Assembly (NCBI RefSeq): GCF_001548055.1
Contig: NZ_AP014724.1
Span: 1,178,001-1,242,000, forward strand
Direction: 5' to 3'
DNA: 64,000 nucleotides
DNA from: Sulfurospirillum cavolei
Lineage (GTDB): Bacteria; Campylobacterota; Campylobacteria; Campylobacterales; Sulfurospirillaceae
The notes under the pieces are model-generated. The model had not been told where the DNA came from. It saw nothing but the letters and a program-made list of their open reading frames with translations, and ran no database searches. A program made the position numbers and the translations under genes. Positions 1-12,076 of this stretch are shown here, one piece after another (the first letter of the stretch is position 1; the number at the start of each line of letters is the position of its first letter).

Positions 1-277
1 CTTCGCGGTTTTCCAGAAATTTAAGCGTAAACGAAACACCGAGAATTTTGGAAAGTAAAAGGTAAAAAAGCACGACAAACGAGCGCGGTCGTAACTCTTT
101 TTGCGTAAATGAGCGAAGATAGGCATAATGTCCCTGCTCTTCTTTGGCGATTTTACGAAAAATCTCTCGGTTGGCTTCGTGTTTTTCCGATCGTGCGAGC
201 ATGCTGTAGATCGTATAATCGTCTATTTCGTTTTGTTGTTGCTTGAGTGCTTTTTGGGTATTGACGGTTTGTTTCAT
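1..277 (-). CDS. Ferritin-like / VIT1-CCC1 family protein (3' part cut by window edge)
   Basis: The first 92 residues are visible; the frame runs off the left edge without a stop. It begins MKQTVNTQKALKQQQNEIDD and contains a ferritin-like helical pattern (E18, E37 and the run EEQGH near residue 47). The start of a hydrophobic stretch (FVVLFYLLLSKILGV) follows. This matches proteins with a rubrerythrin-like domain fused to a VIT1/CCC1-type iron or manganese transporter, but the transporter half lies outside the window. The start is supported by AGGAGAAAG about 4 bases upstream of the ATG. Substrate is unknown. Confidence 0.7.
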   Translation of the reverse strand, partial: MKQTVNTQKALKQQQNEIDDYTIYSMLARSEKHEANREIFRKIAKEEQGHYAYLRSFTQKELRPRSFVVLFYLLLSKILGVSFTLKFLENRE

Positions 278-337
278 GATCTTTCTCCTGATGCAACATT
301 ATACTCAAGTCCGAATAAGAGAATGCGTATGATTTTT

Positions 338-368
338 TTGACATGTAAGGAAAAGGTTGTGCTATAAT
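338..368 (+). promoter_or_regulatory. Sigma-70-type promoter of tRNA-Gly
   Basis: TTGACA at 338-343 and TATAAT at 363-368 are 19 bases apart, with an extended -10 TGC just before the TATAAT. The tRNA begins 15 bases downstream. Confidence 0.7.
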
Positions 369-382
369 GTCACCGCTAAAAC

Positions 383-457
383 GCGGGTGTAACTCATCGG
401 TAGAGTGTTAGCTTCCCAAGCTGAAAGTAGCGGGTTCGATTCCCGTCACCCGCTCCA
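383..457 (+). tRNA. tRNA-Gly (anticodon CCC)
   Basis: A full cloverleaf can be folded. The acceptor stem GCGGGTG (383-389) pairs with CACCCGC (447-453), the T-arm contains GGTTCGATTCC, and an encoded CCA ends at 457. The anticodon loop is TTCCCAA within the stem TTAGC/GCTGA, giving CCC. This is a second Gly isoacceptor, beside the GCC tRNA near 45.8 kb. Confidence 0.93.
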
Positions 458-488
458 TAACCTCTTAAAACCTTCCAAAGGTATTTTC

Positions 489-788
489 GTGAAAGAGAAA
501 CTTCAAAAGATCGCCCGCCATCCCGTAACGAAAAAAGTCCTATCGGACATGAAACCCGAAAAATCTTTTTGGGGAATATTCGGTGTGTTTCTCTTTTTTA
601 TCGCTCCCGAAATTATCGCCTATTTTTGGGCATCGGATATTGTTCATTTTGCCCAAAACGGTTTAATGACGCATCCTTCTCTTGTAGAGCGTTACACGGA
701 CGAACTGTTGATTAAACTTTTTGAAGACGGTGTCAGTTATCTCAATCTTTGCGTCGGTATCGCTTTGTTTATTTGGCTATTTTTTTAA
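489..788 (+). CDS. Small membrane protein of unknown function
   Basis: I do not recognise the family. The open frame extends upstream into the tRNA, so the likely start is the GTG at 489, with AAAGG a few bases before it, giving 99 residues (VKEKLQKIARHPV...). Two hydrophobic segments are visible: one around residues 27-45 (WGIFGVFLFFIAPEIIAYFW) and one at the C-terminus (YLNLCVGIALFIWLFF). The N-terminus is basic. It sits alone between a tRNA and an AraC regulator. Confidence 0.6.
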   Translation: MKEKLQKIARHPVTKKVLSDMKPEKSFWGIFGVFLFFIAPEIIAYFWASDIVHFAQNGLMTHPSLVERYTDELLIKLFEDGVSYLNLCVGIALFIWLFF

Positions 789-841
789 AACGTATTCTTT
801 GCTTTTTGGACGATTATTATTCTTAATGCAAACGGAGTTTA

Positions 842-1747
842 ATGTTTACCCTTTCTTTAGAAAAAGCATTACAGGTATATCGGTCGTCTTTTAGCGATCA
901 TTCCAAATTCGGCGTTAACCTTCAAAAAAGCGGTTTAGATGAGATCGATATCGTTGTTCTCGAAAAAGATATATCGGTGCAAAACGTCACGCCTCTAAAA
1001 TTTGATTTTTACGTTTTTTTATTATCGATCGAAGGAGATTTGCTACGCCATATCGATCAGTTTGATTATAAAATTTCCAAGTATTCGTTTCAACTGCTTC
1101 CGCCCAATACGTTTTATTCGTTTGAAAATATTAGCCCGATTACCAAAACCTATATTATCGCTTTTAAAGCGTCTTACCTTCAAGATTGTTGCAATACGAA
1201 AATCGTACACTCGCTCTTTGATTTTCATAATACAAATATGAGTCCTATTACGTTATCGATGTCTTTATATCACCGCGTTATTAATATGTTTGAAGATATT
1301 TACCAAGCCCTAAAAGAAGGTGAAGAAGAGAGTCATTTCTTGGTTAAATTGATCTTGATGCGTCTTTTGCTGTTACTCAAAAATGATAAAATCAACCAAA
1401 ATAAATTGCATTTGACTCAAAAAAGTAGAGCTTGGCAATTGACGTATCGCTACTTGGATCTTATTGAGATGCATTTTTTGGAAGATAAAAAAGTTTCCGA
1501 TTATGCCAAAAAACTGGGAATTACCTCGAAACATCTAAGTGAGACGACTAAAACGACGCTTGGAAATCATGCTTTATTTTATATTCATCAGCGTCTGTTG
1601 AAAGAATCTCTCTATCTTTTAAAGTATTCCGATTTATCGATCGTACAAATTGCCTCAAAACTCTCTTTTCAGACACCTTCCGAATTTTCGCGTTTTTTTA
1701 AAACATACTACAAAATGACACCCAAAGCATTCCGATTAGGAATATGA
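842..1747 (+). CDS. AraC-family transcriptional regulator
   Basis: This 301-residue protein has the AraC architecture. The N-terminal ~170 residues form a poorly conserved sensor region. A C-terminal double helix-turn-helix spans about residues 200-300 (VSDYAKKLGITSKHLSETTK, then SIVQIASKLSFQTPSEFSRF followed by FFKTYYKMTPKAFR). The last motif is the classic AraC second-helix signature. CGGAG lies a few bases before the ATG. A chemoreceptor gene follows on the same strand about 110 bases downstream, so the regulator may control it or be co-regulated. The ligand cannot be inferred. Confidence 0.88.
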   Translation: MFTLSLEKALQVYRSSFSDHSKFGVNLQKSGLDEIDIVVLEKDISVQNVTPLKFDFYVFLLSIEGDLLRHIDQFDYKISKYSFQLLPPNTFYSFENISPITKTYIIAFKASYLQDCCNTKIVHSLFDFHNTNMSPITLSMSLYHRVINMFEDIYQALKEGEEESHFLVKLILMRLLLLLKNDKINQNKLHLTQKSRAWQLTYRYLDLIEMHFLEDKKVSDYAKKLGITSKHLSETTKTTLGNHALFYIHQRLLKESLYLLKYSDLSIVQIASKLSFQTPSEFSRFFKTYYKMTPKAFRLGI

Positions 1748-1859
1748 GTTTTTTGAATCGGATTCCGTATTTTTGTATACAAAAGTATTTTTTTGTACTT
1801 TTCTTCGAGCTTATAAATAGATAATATTTTTAAAAATATTTTTAGAAATGGAGTCGTAC

Positions 1860-3467
1860 ATGAGTATCGGAAAACAGTTAATGACAATGCTATGCGTTGC
1901 TATTTTGGGGATTATCGCGGTTTTTAGTATCGGAATCCAAAAGATGGAACAGGTTTACACGAAAACGAATACATGCAATGTTAATTCTTTGCCGAGTATT
2001 ATCGTAATGGGAAATCTACAACAAAGTATGTATCGTATTCGGCTTACGATTTGGGAACATATGAGTACAGATGATATGAAGGATATGAAAAGGCTTGAAG
2101 AGCAGTACCGTAAATATAAAGTTGATTTTGAAAGAGATTTAAAAAGTTATGAAAGCCTTCTTTCCGATGCTAAAGATAAAGAGCTTTATGACAAAGAAAA
2201 AGAGTATTTTATGCAATATGCTGCTTTTATTGAAAAATTTTTTGTGTTATCTAATGCTCATCAAAATCTTGAAGCAAAAGCATTAATACTTTCAAATCGT
2301 TCCATTGCTCAAAATATGACGAAAACGATTGAAGAACATATGACCTACAACCAACACCTCGCCGAAAGTGATGCAAAGATGGCGGTAGAAGCTAAGAACA
2401 GCGCCTCCTCGATGATGATAGGACTTTCCCTAATCGTAGCTTTGAGCGTGATTGTCTTAGGCGTGATGATCCGTAATAACGTTATGCAAGGAGTGCATCT
2501 GATACGTGATAGTATCCGTGGATTCGTTCAAAAAAAAGAGTTGAAGTTTCGCATCCATTACGGTAAAAAGAATGAGATTCAAGAGATCGTCAATAGCTTT
2601 AATACGCTGGTGGATACCTTAGAGCATATTATCGAAGACGTTAAACGCTCTTCCAGCGAAAATGCTTCGGTTTCGCATGAACTCTCCACCACCAGTATGC
2701 AAATCGGCAGAAACGCCGAAAACAGTACCGTAATCGTTAACAATACGATTGAAGAGATCGTATCGATTAAAAAGTTTGTTCAAGAAACGGCGATCCTCTC
2801 CGAATCGATGAAACAAAGTATCGCCCTTGCGGGCAATAAACTTGAAGCCGCCAAAAATGAAGTAATCCAACTGAAAAACGAAGTCGAACTTGCCAGTGAA
2901 GCCGAAAGTGCACTTGCCGGACAATTGGAGCAGATGAGTAAAGATGCCGAACAGGTCAAAGAGATCTTAACCGTCATCTCCGATATTGCCGATCAAACCA
3001 ATTTGCTTGCACTCAATGCCGCCATTGAAGCCGCTCGTGCGGGAGAACACGGAAGAGGATTTGCGGTGGTTGCCGATGAAGTACGTAAACTTGCCGAACG
3101 TACCCAATCGTCTCTAACCGAGATTAACGCAACGATTAACGTCATCGTTCAATCCATCGTTAACTCTTCGGATAAGATGAGTAAAAATGCTCAAAACATT
3201 CGTCATCTAGCTTCGGTTTCAACCAATGTCGAAAATACCATTATCTCTACGACTTCGGTTATGAACGAAAGCGTAGCATCGGTAAGCGTGAGTGCCGATA
3301 ATTCTCATAAGATTGCTAAAGATACCGATAAGATCGTTGATCTTGTTACCAATATCAACGCGATTACGAGTGAAAATGCCAGAAGCGTCGAAGAGATCGC
3401 CTCTGCGGCCGATCATCTCTCCAAGTTAGCGGAAAATCTCAATGCTAAGCTGGGGCAGTTTCAGTAA
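1860..3467 (+). CDS. Methyl-accepting chemotaxis protein
   Basis: This transmembrane chemoreceptor is about 535 residues. TM1 is near residues 5-25 and is followed by a ~150-residue helical, four-helix-bundle-like periplasmic sensor. TM2 ([20 protein letters not shown]) is near 186-205, then a HAMP region and a long coiled-coil signalling domain. The hairpin tip near residues 378-413 has the signature [20 protein letters not shown]. The ATG at 1860 is preferred over one four codons earlier because GGAG lies seven bases upstream of it. No CheR/CheB-tethering pentapeptide is seen at the C-terminus. The ligand is unknown. Confidence 0.9.
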   Translation: MSIGKQLMTMLCVAILGIIAVFSIGIQKMEQVYTKTNTCNVNSLPSIIVMGNLQQSMYRIRLTIWEHMSTDDMKDMKRLEEQYRKYKVDFERDLKSYESLLSDAKDKELYDKEKEYFMQYAAFIEKFFVLSNAHQNLEAKALILSNRSIAQNMTKTIEEHMTYNQHLAESDAKMAVEAKNSASSMMIGLSLIVALSVIVLGVMIRNNVMQGVHLIRDSIRGFVQKKELKFRIHYGKKNEIQEIVNSFNTLVDTLEHIIEDVKRSSSENASVSHELSTTSMQIGRNAENSTVIVNNTIEEIVSIKKFVQETAILSESMKQSIALAGNKLEAAKNEVIQLKNEVELASEAESALAGQLEQMSKDAEQVKEILTVISDIADQTNLLALNAAIEAARAGEHGRGFAVVADEVRKLAERTQSSLTEINATINVIVQSIVNSSDKMSKNAQNIRHLASVSTNVENTIISTTSVMNESVASVSVSADNSHKIAKDTDKIVDLVTNINAITSENARSVEEIASAADHLSKLAENLNAKLGQFQ

Positions 3468-3479
3468 GCTTTTAAAAAC

Positions 3480-3509
3480 GACATGTAAAGAGAGGACTCT
3501 TTACATGTC
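3480..3509. terminator. Bidirectional terminator hairpin
   Basis: A perfect 13-base-pair stem (GACATGTAAAGAG at 3480-3492 and its complement at 3497-3509) closes a four-base loop. A-rich sequence lies on the left and TTTTT on the right. It sits between the converging ends of the chemoreceptor and oorC, so it can terminate both. The stem contains the palindrome ACATGT, which is over-represented in this window. Confidence 0.88.
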
Positions 3510-3516
3510 ATAGTTT

Positions 3517-4074
3517 TTAAAGTTTTTTTAATGCCTCATCGGCGTATTTGATACCGAGTTCATATGCTTTTTTGTTCTCGGGATGCACTTTTTCGGGCAC
3601 TTTGGAAAGCATGACTTCGCGGACGAGATCGTGAGGAAGCACTTTGGTCATTTCAACGGTAATCGCCAAGGCAACGACGGATTGCGTAATGACGTTTCCG
3701 ACCTCTTCTTTGGCTATCGTAATCAACGGTATTTCGATGATTTTCCATTTTTGACGATCTTCTTCACTTGTTTTAACGAGATTAGGTTCGACGACAATGA
3801 GCCCGCCCTCTTTAACGCCGTTTTTAAATTGATTGAAACTGACTTGCGCCGTAGCGATCATAAATTCAATTTCGCCTTCGTTGGCATATGGAAATAAGAT
3901 TTCACTCTCATCCAACAAAATATCGACCTTCGTAGGTCCTCCGCGCACTTGAGAGGTATACGTCGATGCTTTAACGCCGTATCCGCCCTCTTTGATCTTT
4001 GCGACCGCTAAAATCTCTCCCGCTAAAATAACGCCTTGACCGCCGACGCCCACAAAACGTAATTGTCTTCTCAT
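3517..4074 (-). CDS. oorC: 2-oxoglutarate:acceptor oxidoreductase, gamma subunit
   Basis: This 185-residue protein matches the gamma domain of 2-oxoacid:ferredoxin/flavodoxin oxidoreductases. It starts MRRQLRFVGVGGQGVILAGE, where the GVGGQG loop is the family signature, followed by YGVKASTYTSQVRGGPT. It is the last gene of the order oorD-A-B-C. The complex oxidatively decarboxylates 2-oxoglutarate to succinyl-CoA, replacing 2-oxoglutarate dehydrogenase. The same reaction can run reductively in CO2-fixing relatives. Confidence 0.92.
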   Translation of the reverse strand: MRRQLRFVGVGGQGVILAGEILAVAKIKEGGYGVKASTYTSQVRGGPTKVDILLDESEILFPYANEGEIEFMIATAQVSFNQFKNGVKEGGLIVVEPNLVKTSEEDRQKWKIIEIPLITIAKEEVGNVITQSVVALAITVEMTKVLPHDLVREVMLSKVPEKVHPENKKAYELGIKYADEALKKL

Positions 4075-4084
4075 TCAAGGCTCC

Positions 4085-4918
4085 TTATAGCGCTACGGTT
4101 GTTTTATTTTGAGCGGCGTAAATCACTTTATCGTACGCTTCGCAATATTCGAGTTTGCCCTCTTCTTGCTTTAAAATGCCCGTCGGAAATTTACCCGCAC
4201 GCTCTTCTTCGCTGAGAAGGTCAAACTTGTTTTTACCGACGATGCGGCTTTCGATCCATGCAAGATTTAAGACGGCCTCGCCCATTTTGTTTTTTCGCCC
4301 CAAGTTAATATGGCAATTGGAAAAGACGTCGAAGAATGAATACCCTTTATGCGAAAAGCCGGCGACGAACATTTTTTCCAATTTTTGAGGATCGAGTACG
4401 GATTCACGGGCAACAAAGGTCGCTCCGGCGGCATCGGCTAGCTTTGCGGCATCAAAACTCGGATCGACGTTACCGTAGTTGGCCGTCGACGTCCACATAC
4501 CCTGCGGTGTCGTCGGACTTGTTTGGGAGTTGGTCAAACCGTAAATGAAGTTATTGATCAAAATATGGTTCAAATCGATATTTCTTCGACAGCCGTGAAT
4601 CGTGTGGTTACCGCCGATGGCCAATCCGTCGCCGTCACCCGTAACGACGATAACGTGTTTTTCGGGATTGGCAAGTTTAATGCCCGTTGCATACGCGATA
4701 GCACGACCGTGCGTCGTATGCACGGTGTTGCAATCGACATACGAACTAAAACGTCCGCTACAGCCGATTCCGGAGACGACGCACACGTCATCCATATTCC
4801 AACCCATTTTATCGATAGCGCGAATGACGGATTTTAAAATAACGCCGTCGCCGCAACCCCAACACCAAAGTGTGGGCATTTTATCTACCCGTAAATATTT
4901 ATCGTAATTAAACGCCAT
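4085..4918 (-). CDS. oorB: 2-oxoglutarate:acceptor oxidoreductase, beta subunit (TPP-binding)
   Basis: This is the 277-residue beta subunit. It has the Cys-rich start LWCWGCGDG, a further conserved Cys in VSGIGCSGR, and the thiamine-diphosphate motif GDGDGLAIGGNH with the later NNFIYGLTNSQ. These are typical of KorB/OorB. The ATG shares its first base with the end of oorA (4918), indicating translational coupling. It supplies the TPP site and a [4Fe-4S] cluster. Confidence 0.93.
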   Translation of the reverse strand: MAFNYDKYLRVDKMPTLWCWGCGDGVILKSVIRAIDKMGWNMDDVCVVSGIGCSGRFSSYVDCNTVHTTHGRAIAYATGIKLANPEKHVIVVTGDGDGLAIGGNHTIHGCRRNIDLNHILINNFIYGLTNSQTSPTTPQGMWTSTANYGNVDPSFDAAKLADAAGATFVARESVLDPQKLEKMFVAGFSHKGYSFFDVFSNCHINLGRKNKMGEAVLNLAWIESRIVGKNKFDLLSEEERAGKFPTGILKQEEGKLEYCEAYDKVIYAAQNKTTVAL

Positions 4919-6051
4919 TAGAACATCTCCTTCACTTTGGCAACCATCTCCAAGGGAGCGATCGGACGACCGTTTGCTTTGTGCAGGGTCGCAAAGTCGT
5001 TTCGCTTGATAACGCGCTCGATTTCTTCGAGGTATTGTCCCATATTGAGCTCGGTGACCATGATTTTTGAAAAACGTTTACCGATTTCTTGCAATTTTGC
5101 TACCGGACTCGGCCAAAGCGTAATCGGTCTAAAAAGTCCCGCTTTGATGCCATCGTTTCGAAGTTTCATCACCGCTTCTTTTGCACCGCGGCTAATACTA
5201 CCGTAAGCAATAATACAGACTTCGGCGTCTTCGAGCATAAACTCTTCGTATCGTACCAGATCATCGGCTTTAGTTTTGATTTTATTGGTTAAACGTTCGA
5301 TATTGTATTCGCACATTTCGCCGTCTTCGGTCGGAAATCCTTTGTCTCCGTGATGCAATCCCGTAACATGGTAATGATACCCTTTAAAAAAAGGATTGAG
5401 TACGGCAGGCTCGGCAGGTGCGGCGGCATAGGGTTTATATTCCGCAGGATCGCCCGTAAATTCGGCGCGTTTGATCACGCTTTTTTCGACGTCCGCTAAA
5501 TCGGGAAGAATCGCTTTACCGTGCATATGACCTAAGGTTTCGTCTAAAAGCACAAAGACGGGCGTCATATACTTTTCGGCGATGTTAAACGCGCGTATTG
5601 TTTCGGTATAGGCCTCTTCCAAACTTCCCGGACATAAAGCAATCGATGCGTAATCGCCGTGCGTAGGATACTTTGCTTGCCCGATGTCCGCTTGCGAAAC
5701 GCGTGTCGGAAGGCCCGTTGAGGGACCGCCGCGCATAACGTTGACGATGACCAAAGGGATCTCCGCGATAAAACTATAACCGATTTGCTCCGCTTTGAGG
5801 GAGATTCCAGGACCCGAAGATGCGGTCATTGCTTTCGTTCCGCTCATAGAAGCGCCTAACGCGACGCAAATACCGCCGATTTCATCTTCCATTTGGATAA
5901 ATTTACCCCCGACTCGGGGTAAAAGTTTGCTTAAATCTTCCGCAATTTCACTTGAAGGCGTAATAGGATAGCCTCCGAAAAATTTACATCCGCATTCAAC
6001 CGCCGCTTTTGCTACCAGTGCATTTCCGCTTGAAATTACTTCTCTTGCCAT
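4918..6051 (-). CDS. oorA: 2-oxoglutarate:acceptor oxidoreductase, alpha subunit
   Basis: This is the 377-residue alpha subunit. Visible landmarks are GGYPITPSSEIAEDL (substrate/TPP region), QMEDEIGGICVALGASMSG, TASSGPGISLKAEQIG, and a C-terminal domain ending NGRPIAPLEMVAKVKEMF. These match KorA/OorA. It lies ten bases downstream of oorD and overlaps the start of oorB by one base, so oorDABC is one translational unit. Confidence 0.93.
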   Translation of the reverse strand: MAREVISSGNALVAKAAVECGCKFFGGYPITPSSEIAEDLSKLLPRVGGKFIQMEDEIGGICVALGASMSGTKAMTASSGPGISLKAEQIGYSFIAEIPLVIVNVMRGGPSTGLPTRVSQADIGQAKYPTHGDYASIALCPGSLEEAYTETIRAFNIAEKYMTPVFVLLDETLGHMHGKAILPDLADVEKSVIKRAEFTGDPAEYKPYAAAPAEPAVLNPFFKGYHYHVTGLHHGDKGFPTEDGEMCEYNIERLTNKIKTKADDLVRYEEFMLEDAEVCIIAYGSISRGAKEAVMKLRNDGIKAGLFRPITLWPSPVAKLQEIGKRFSKIMVTELNMGQYLEEIERVIKRNDFATLHKANGRPIAPLEMVAKVKEMF

Positions 6052-6060
6052 CTTGCTTCC

Positions 6061-6378
6061 TTATGCACCAAGTTTTCTAAATTTATTTTTTTTGACCGCT
6101 TCGGCGCGCTCTTTGGCGGCTTCCGAAAGCTTTGCAAATTTAAATTCGCTTTTATCGGCGACGTAAATCGCAAAATCAGGACAATGTAATTCGCAATCCC
6201 GACATCCGATACAGGCTTCGGGTTCTACGACTTCTATCATCGAACCTAAGGTCGAATTGGGTGCTTGGACCATCGCTAAAACACCGGCCGGACACAGACT
6301 AACACAAATATCGCATGCTTTACACCTTGAGACGTTGACCCATACGGGCGTATTGCTCGGTGCAGTGATTAAACCCAT
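6061..6378 (-). CDS. oorD: 2-oxoglutarate:acceptor oxidoreductase, ferredoxin-like delta subunit
   Basis: This 105-residue ferredoxin domain carries two [4Fe-4S] motifs: CKACDICVSLCPAG near residues 19-32 and CIGCRDCELHCPD near 56-68. It passes electrons from the TPP site to the acceptor. It is the first gene of oorDABC, separated from sucD by 92 bases that contain a terminator-like hairpin, so a separate promoter or attenuated readthrough is likely. Confidence 0.92.
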   Translation of the reverse strand: MGLITAPSNTPVWVNVSRCKACDICVSLCPAGVLAMVQAPNSTLGSMIEVVEPEACIGCRDCELHCPDFAIYVADKSEFKFAKLSEAAKERAEAVKKNKFRKLGA

Positions 6379-6415
6379 CCTATCGTTCTCCTTTACTTAA
6401 CATAATGCTTGTTTC

Positions 6416-6454
6416 AAAAAAGAGGATACGGTTGGCATAAAACGACCGTACCTC
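6416..6454 (-). terminator. Rho-independent terminator after sucD
   Basis: Read on the minus strand, GAGGTACGGT (from 6454 down) pairs with ACCGTATCCTC, with one bulged base and a loop of about ten bases, followed directly by TTTTTT (6421-6416). It lies between sucD and oorD and probably terminates or attenuates sucCD transcription before oorDABC. Confidence 0.75.
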
Positions 6455-6470
6455 ATGGACGAAAATTTTA

Positions 6471-7340
6471 TCATTTCAACACTTCGGCTATCTTTTTGCC
6501 GATTTCCGCCGGAGATTTCACGACATGTACGCCTGCTTTCTCCAATGCTTCCATCTTTTCGGCCGCCGTTCCGGAGCTTCCGCTCACGATCGCGCCGGCA
6601 TGTCCCATACGTTTTCCTTTAGGTGCGCTTTGTCCGGCGATAAAAGCAACGACGGGTTTGGAAATATGCTCTTTAATAAAAGCCGCGGCTTGAATTTCAA
6701 GATCTCCGCCGATTTCTCCGATTAAGACGATCGCTTTTGTTTCGGGATCGGACTCAAACATCGCCAATAACTGTTTGTATGAAAGTCCGATAATCGGATC
6801 GCCGCCGATACCGACCGCCGTCGTAATACCGTACCCTTCGTTACAGACTTGATTGGCTCCTTCATAGGTTAACGTTCCGGATTTACTGATCAATCCGACA
6901 CAGCCTTTTTTAAAAATAGCTCCCGGCATAATGCCGATTTTACACTCTTGTGCGGTAATAATTCCGGGACAGTTAGGACCGATCGTCTTCATACCTTTTT
7001 TGACGGCGTATGCTTTAACGCGTTGCATATCGCGAACCGGAGAACCTTCGGTGATGATCACGGCTAGTTCGATACCCGCGTCGGCGGCTTCCATGACGGC
7101 ATCGGCGACAAAGGCAGGCGGTACGAATACCATGCTGACCGTTGCACCCGTAGCGCGAACGGCTTCGGAGACGGTATTGAAAACGGGTTTGCCTAAATGC
7201 TCACTTCCCCCTTTTCCCGGAGTGACGCCACCGACGATTTTCGTACCGTAGGCAAGGCATTGTTCCGCATGAAAACTGCCCTCTTTTCCGGTAAAACCCT
7301 GTACGATAACTTTCGTGTTTTTATCGATTAAAATACTCAT
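6471..7340 (-). CDS. sucD: Succinyl-CoA synthetase, alpha subunit
   Basis: This 289-residue protein is typical of SucD. It has the CoA-binding start [20 protein letters not shown], the loop GPNCPGII, and the phospho-histidine site in [13 protein letters not shown]. It interconverts succinyl-CoA and succinate with nucleotide phosphorylation. It overlaps the end of sucC by four bases, which ensures balanced synthesis. Adjacent OGOR genes supply or consume its succinyl-CoA. Confidence 0.96.
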   Translation of the reverse strand: MSILIDKNTKVIVQGFTGKEGSFHAEQCLAYGTKIVGGVTPGKGGSEHLGKPVFNTVSEAVRATGATVSMVFVPPAFVADAVMEAADAGIELAVIITEGSPVRDMQRVKAYAVKKGMKTIGPNCPGIITAQECKIGIMPGAIFKKGCVGLISKSGTLTYEGANQVCNEGYGITTAVGIGGDPIIGLSYKQLLAMFESDPETKAIVLIGEIGGDLEIQAAAFIKEHISKPVVAFIAGQSAPKGKRMGHAGAIVSGSSGTAAEKMEALEKAGVHVVKSPAEIGKKIAEVLK

Positions 7341-8512
7341 GCGATCTCTCCTTTAGCGGCGGCAACGGCTTTCATCGCGCCTTCTAGAAGATCCGTCGCA
7401 CTGATAATATTGGGTATATGGGCATTTTTAAGAATTTCGGCGGCCTCTTTGGCATTGGTACCGTCCAAACGGACGATCACGGGAACGTGAACGTCAATAA
7501 GTTTCGTCGCTTCCAAAATACCGTTTGCAATACGGTCGCAACGTACGATACCGCCGAAAATATTGACGAAAATCGATTTGACGTTAGGGTCTTTGAGAAT
7601 AATTTCAAATCCTTTGGCTACGGTTGAGGCATTGGCTCCGCCGCCGACGTCCAAAAAGTTTGCAGGGAATCCGCCGACGTAATGAATCGTATCCATCGTT
7701 CCCATCGCAAGTCCGGCACCGTTAACCATACACCCGACGTTACCGTCAAGCTTGACGTAGCTTAACCCAAATTCGGATGCTTCGCGTTCAATAGGATTTT
7801 CTTCGCTTAAATCGCGCATCGCTTCGATTTCCGGATGGCGAAACAGCGCATTGTCGTCAAAACTCATTTTTCCGTCCAACGCAACGAATGTACCGCTTTT
7901 GGTTTTGACCAGAGGATTGATTTCGATGAGTTCGGCATCATTTTCCATGTAGACTTTATACAGTGATGCGGCAAAGGCACTAAAAGAGGCTATGGCTTCT
8001 TTCTCCAACCCGAGTCCGTAAGCAAGCTCGCGTCCGTGAAACGGCTGGAATCCGATAAACGGATCGACGGCAACTTTGATAATTTTTTCGGGAGATTCGG
8101 CGGCGACTTTTTCAATTTCCATACCGCCTTCACACGATGCCATAATCACGGGCATTTCACGAGCGCGATCAAGAACGATTCCAAGATAAAGTTCATCGGC
8201 GATATCCACACCTTCTTCGATGTACACTTTATGAACCACTTTACCCGCAGGTCCCGTTTGGTGCGTTACGAGCGTCATTCCCAAAATTTCGTTTGCGAGC
8301 GTTTTGACCTCTTCAAGACTGCGTGCCAATTTAACGCCACCGCCCAACCCTCGACCGCCCGCATGGATTTGCGCTTTGACGACCCATAGCGTGCCGCCTA
8401 GTTTTTGTGCGTTAGCAACCGCCTCGTCTGTCGTACAGGCAACATGTCCGTTTGGAGTAGGAACATTGTATCGTTTAAAAATCTCTTTCGCTTGATACTC
8501 GTGAATATTCAT
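7337..8512 (-). CDS. sucC: Succinyl-CoA synthetase, beta subunit (ADP-forming type)
   Basis: This 391-residue subunit begins [20 protein letters not shown], the canonical SucC start. An ATP-grasp fold follows ([26 protein letters not shown]), with a C-terminal CoA-ligase domain ([17 protein letters not shown]). Length is normal. The 130 bases upstream of the ATG, between sucC and mdh, are AT-rich and could hold a promoter. Confidence 0.96.
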   Translation of the reverse strand: MNIHEYQAKEIFKRYNVPTPNGHVACTTDEAVANAQKLGGTLWVVKAQIHAGGRGLGGGVKLARSLEEVKTLANEILGMTLVTHQTGPAGKVVHKVYIEEGVDIADELYLGIVLDRAREMPVIMASCEGGMEIEKVAAESPEKIIKVAVDPFIGFQPFHGRELAYGLGLEKEAIASFSAFAASLYKVYMENDAELIEINPLVKTKSGTFVALDGKMSFDDNALFRHPEIEAMRDLSEENPIEREASEFGLSYVKLDGNVGCMVNGAGLAMGTMDTIHYVGGFPANFLDVGGGANASTVAKGFEIILKDPNVKSIFVNIFGGIVRCDRIANGILEATKLIDVHVPVIVRLDGTNAKEAAEILKNAHIPNIISATDLLEGAMKAVAAAKGEIA

Positions 8513-8642
8513 AAAACCTCCATTTTGCTTTCATTTTTTCGTTTCTTGGGTATGACTCTAATGTGAATCTAACACCTTAGTCAATTAAAATATCAACTAT
8601 ATCTTTTTTTTGCTACAGATTTAAGTTTAGCTTATCCGTAGA

Positions 8643-9599
8643 CTACAGGGTTTTTGTGAAAAAATTACTCTTATGGAGCGTTTGAATCAAGCTATCGACG
8701 GAAGCAACGCTTTTGGCGAATTGACTTTTTTCATCGGCGTTTAACGGTAATTCGAGAACTTTTTCCATACCGTTAGCACCGAGTACGACGGGCACGCCGT
8801 TCACTGTATTGTTGTAACCGTATTCTCCCTCCAATAAAACGGCACACGGAAAAATAGCACGCGAATCGTTTAAAATCGCTTCGATCATTTTAACCGTAGA
8901 GTTCGCGGGAGCGTAATATGCGGACGTTCCCATATATTCGATGATTTCTGCACCGCCGTAACGCGTTTGCGTAATAATTTCGTCAATCTCTTCTGCCGTT
9001 AAAAGATCGGTTAGCGCAACGCCGTTGACCGAAGAGTAACGCGGAAGCGGAACCATATCGTCTCCGTGTCCGCCCATCACGCTGGCGGTAACTTGCCCGT
9101 AACCGAATCCAAGTTTTTGAGAGATAAACGTTTCCATTCGTGAACTGTCCAAAATGCCTGCCATACCGAGAACTTGATTGCGCGGGTATTCGCCGACTTT
9201 GAGTGCCGTATAGACCATGGCATCTAGAGGATTTGAGACCATGATAACGACGGCTTGAGGCGCGTATTCGCGTACTTTTTCGATAATTTCGCGCGTAATA
9301 GCGGCATTAATCATCAAAAGATCGTCTCGACTCATACCCGGTTTTCGAGGACTGCCCGCCGTAACGACGACGATATTGCTACCGACGATGGCATCGTATT
9401 CGGCGGAACTGTAGATTTGCGTGTAACTGCCCTCCGGACTGGTTGCTTGTAAAATATCGATCGCTTTACCTTGCGCCATATCGTTGTCGCGGTCGATCAT
9501 CACGATTTCACGGCAATATTTTCGCATCGCAAGCCAATAACAAACGGTAGCACCGACATTTCCCGTACCGATAATGGAAACTTTTTTACTGTGTGACAA
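8643..9599 (-). CDS. mdh: Malate dehydrogenase (LDH-like type)
   Basis: This 318-residue protein has the NAD-binding motif KVSIIGTGNVGATV, the active-site loop RKPGMSRDDLLMINA, and the catalytic pair region VMGGHGDDMVPLPR. Arg rather than Gln in the substrate loop favours malate over lactate. It sits between icd and sucC on the same strand, about 40 bases after icd, consistent with one TCA operon. It interconverts malate and oxaloacetate. Confidence 0.92.
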   Translation of the reverse strand: MSHSKKVSIIGTGNVGATVCYWLAMRKYCREIVMIDRDNDMAQGKAIDILQATSPEGSYTQIYSSAEYDAIVGSNIVVVTAGSPRKPGMSRDDLLMINAAITREIIEKVREYAPQAVVIMVSNPLDAMVYTALKVGEYPRNQVLGMAGILDSSRMETFISQKLGFGYGQVTASVMGGHGDDMVPLPRYSSVNGVALTDLLTAEEIDEIITQTRYGGAEIIEYMGTSAYYAPANSTVKMIEAILNDSRAIFPCAVLLEGEYGYNNTVNGVPVVLGANGMEKVLELPLNADEKSQFAKSVASVDSLIQTLHKSNFFTKTL

Positions 9600-9638
9600 A
9601 CGCTATCCTTCTAAAGTGTTGTAAACAATGAAAACGTC

Positions 9639-11876
<2,238 letters not shown>

Positions 11877-11964
11877 TTAGGTACCCCTTTAAAACTAATT
11901 TTCGCTAATGCTATCACGTTATTAATTAAATTTATATCACTAGAGTTTTACAAAAACTCTAAAT

Positions 11965-12044
11965 ACGTCTTAAAAGCAAAGCTTTCAAGACTACGCTAAC
12001 GCTGAGTTCTCCTCGGCGGAGTGCCCACGCAACCCTTGGTGCTT
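11965..12044 (-). repeat. Dispersed 80-bp intergenic repeat, copy C
   Basis: Read on the minus strand, this segment runs from AAGCACC (12044) through GTTGCGTGGGCACTCCG, GGAGAACTCAGCG and GCGTAG to CTTTTAAGACGT (11965). It aligns end to end with the two copies at 29221-29392. It fills much of the space between mltG and icd. Its ends can form hairpins. Confidence 0.8.
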
Positions 12045-12076
12045 TTATTTTTTGCAAAATGCGTTTTGCAAAAACT

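Noticed and set aside
405-488. Upstream extension of the small membrane protein frame
   Set aside because: It runs through the tRNA-Gly gene; the GTG at 489 is the reasonable start.
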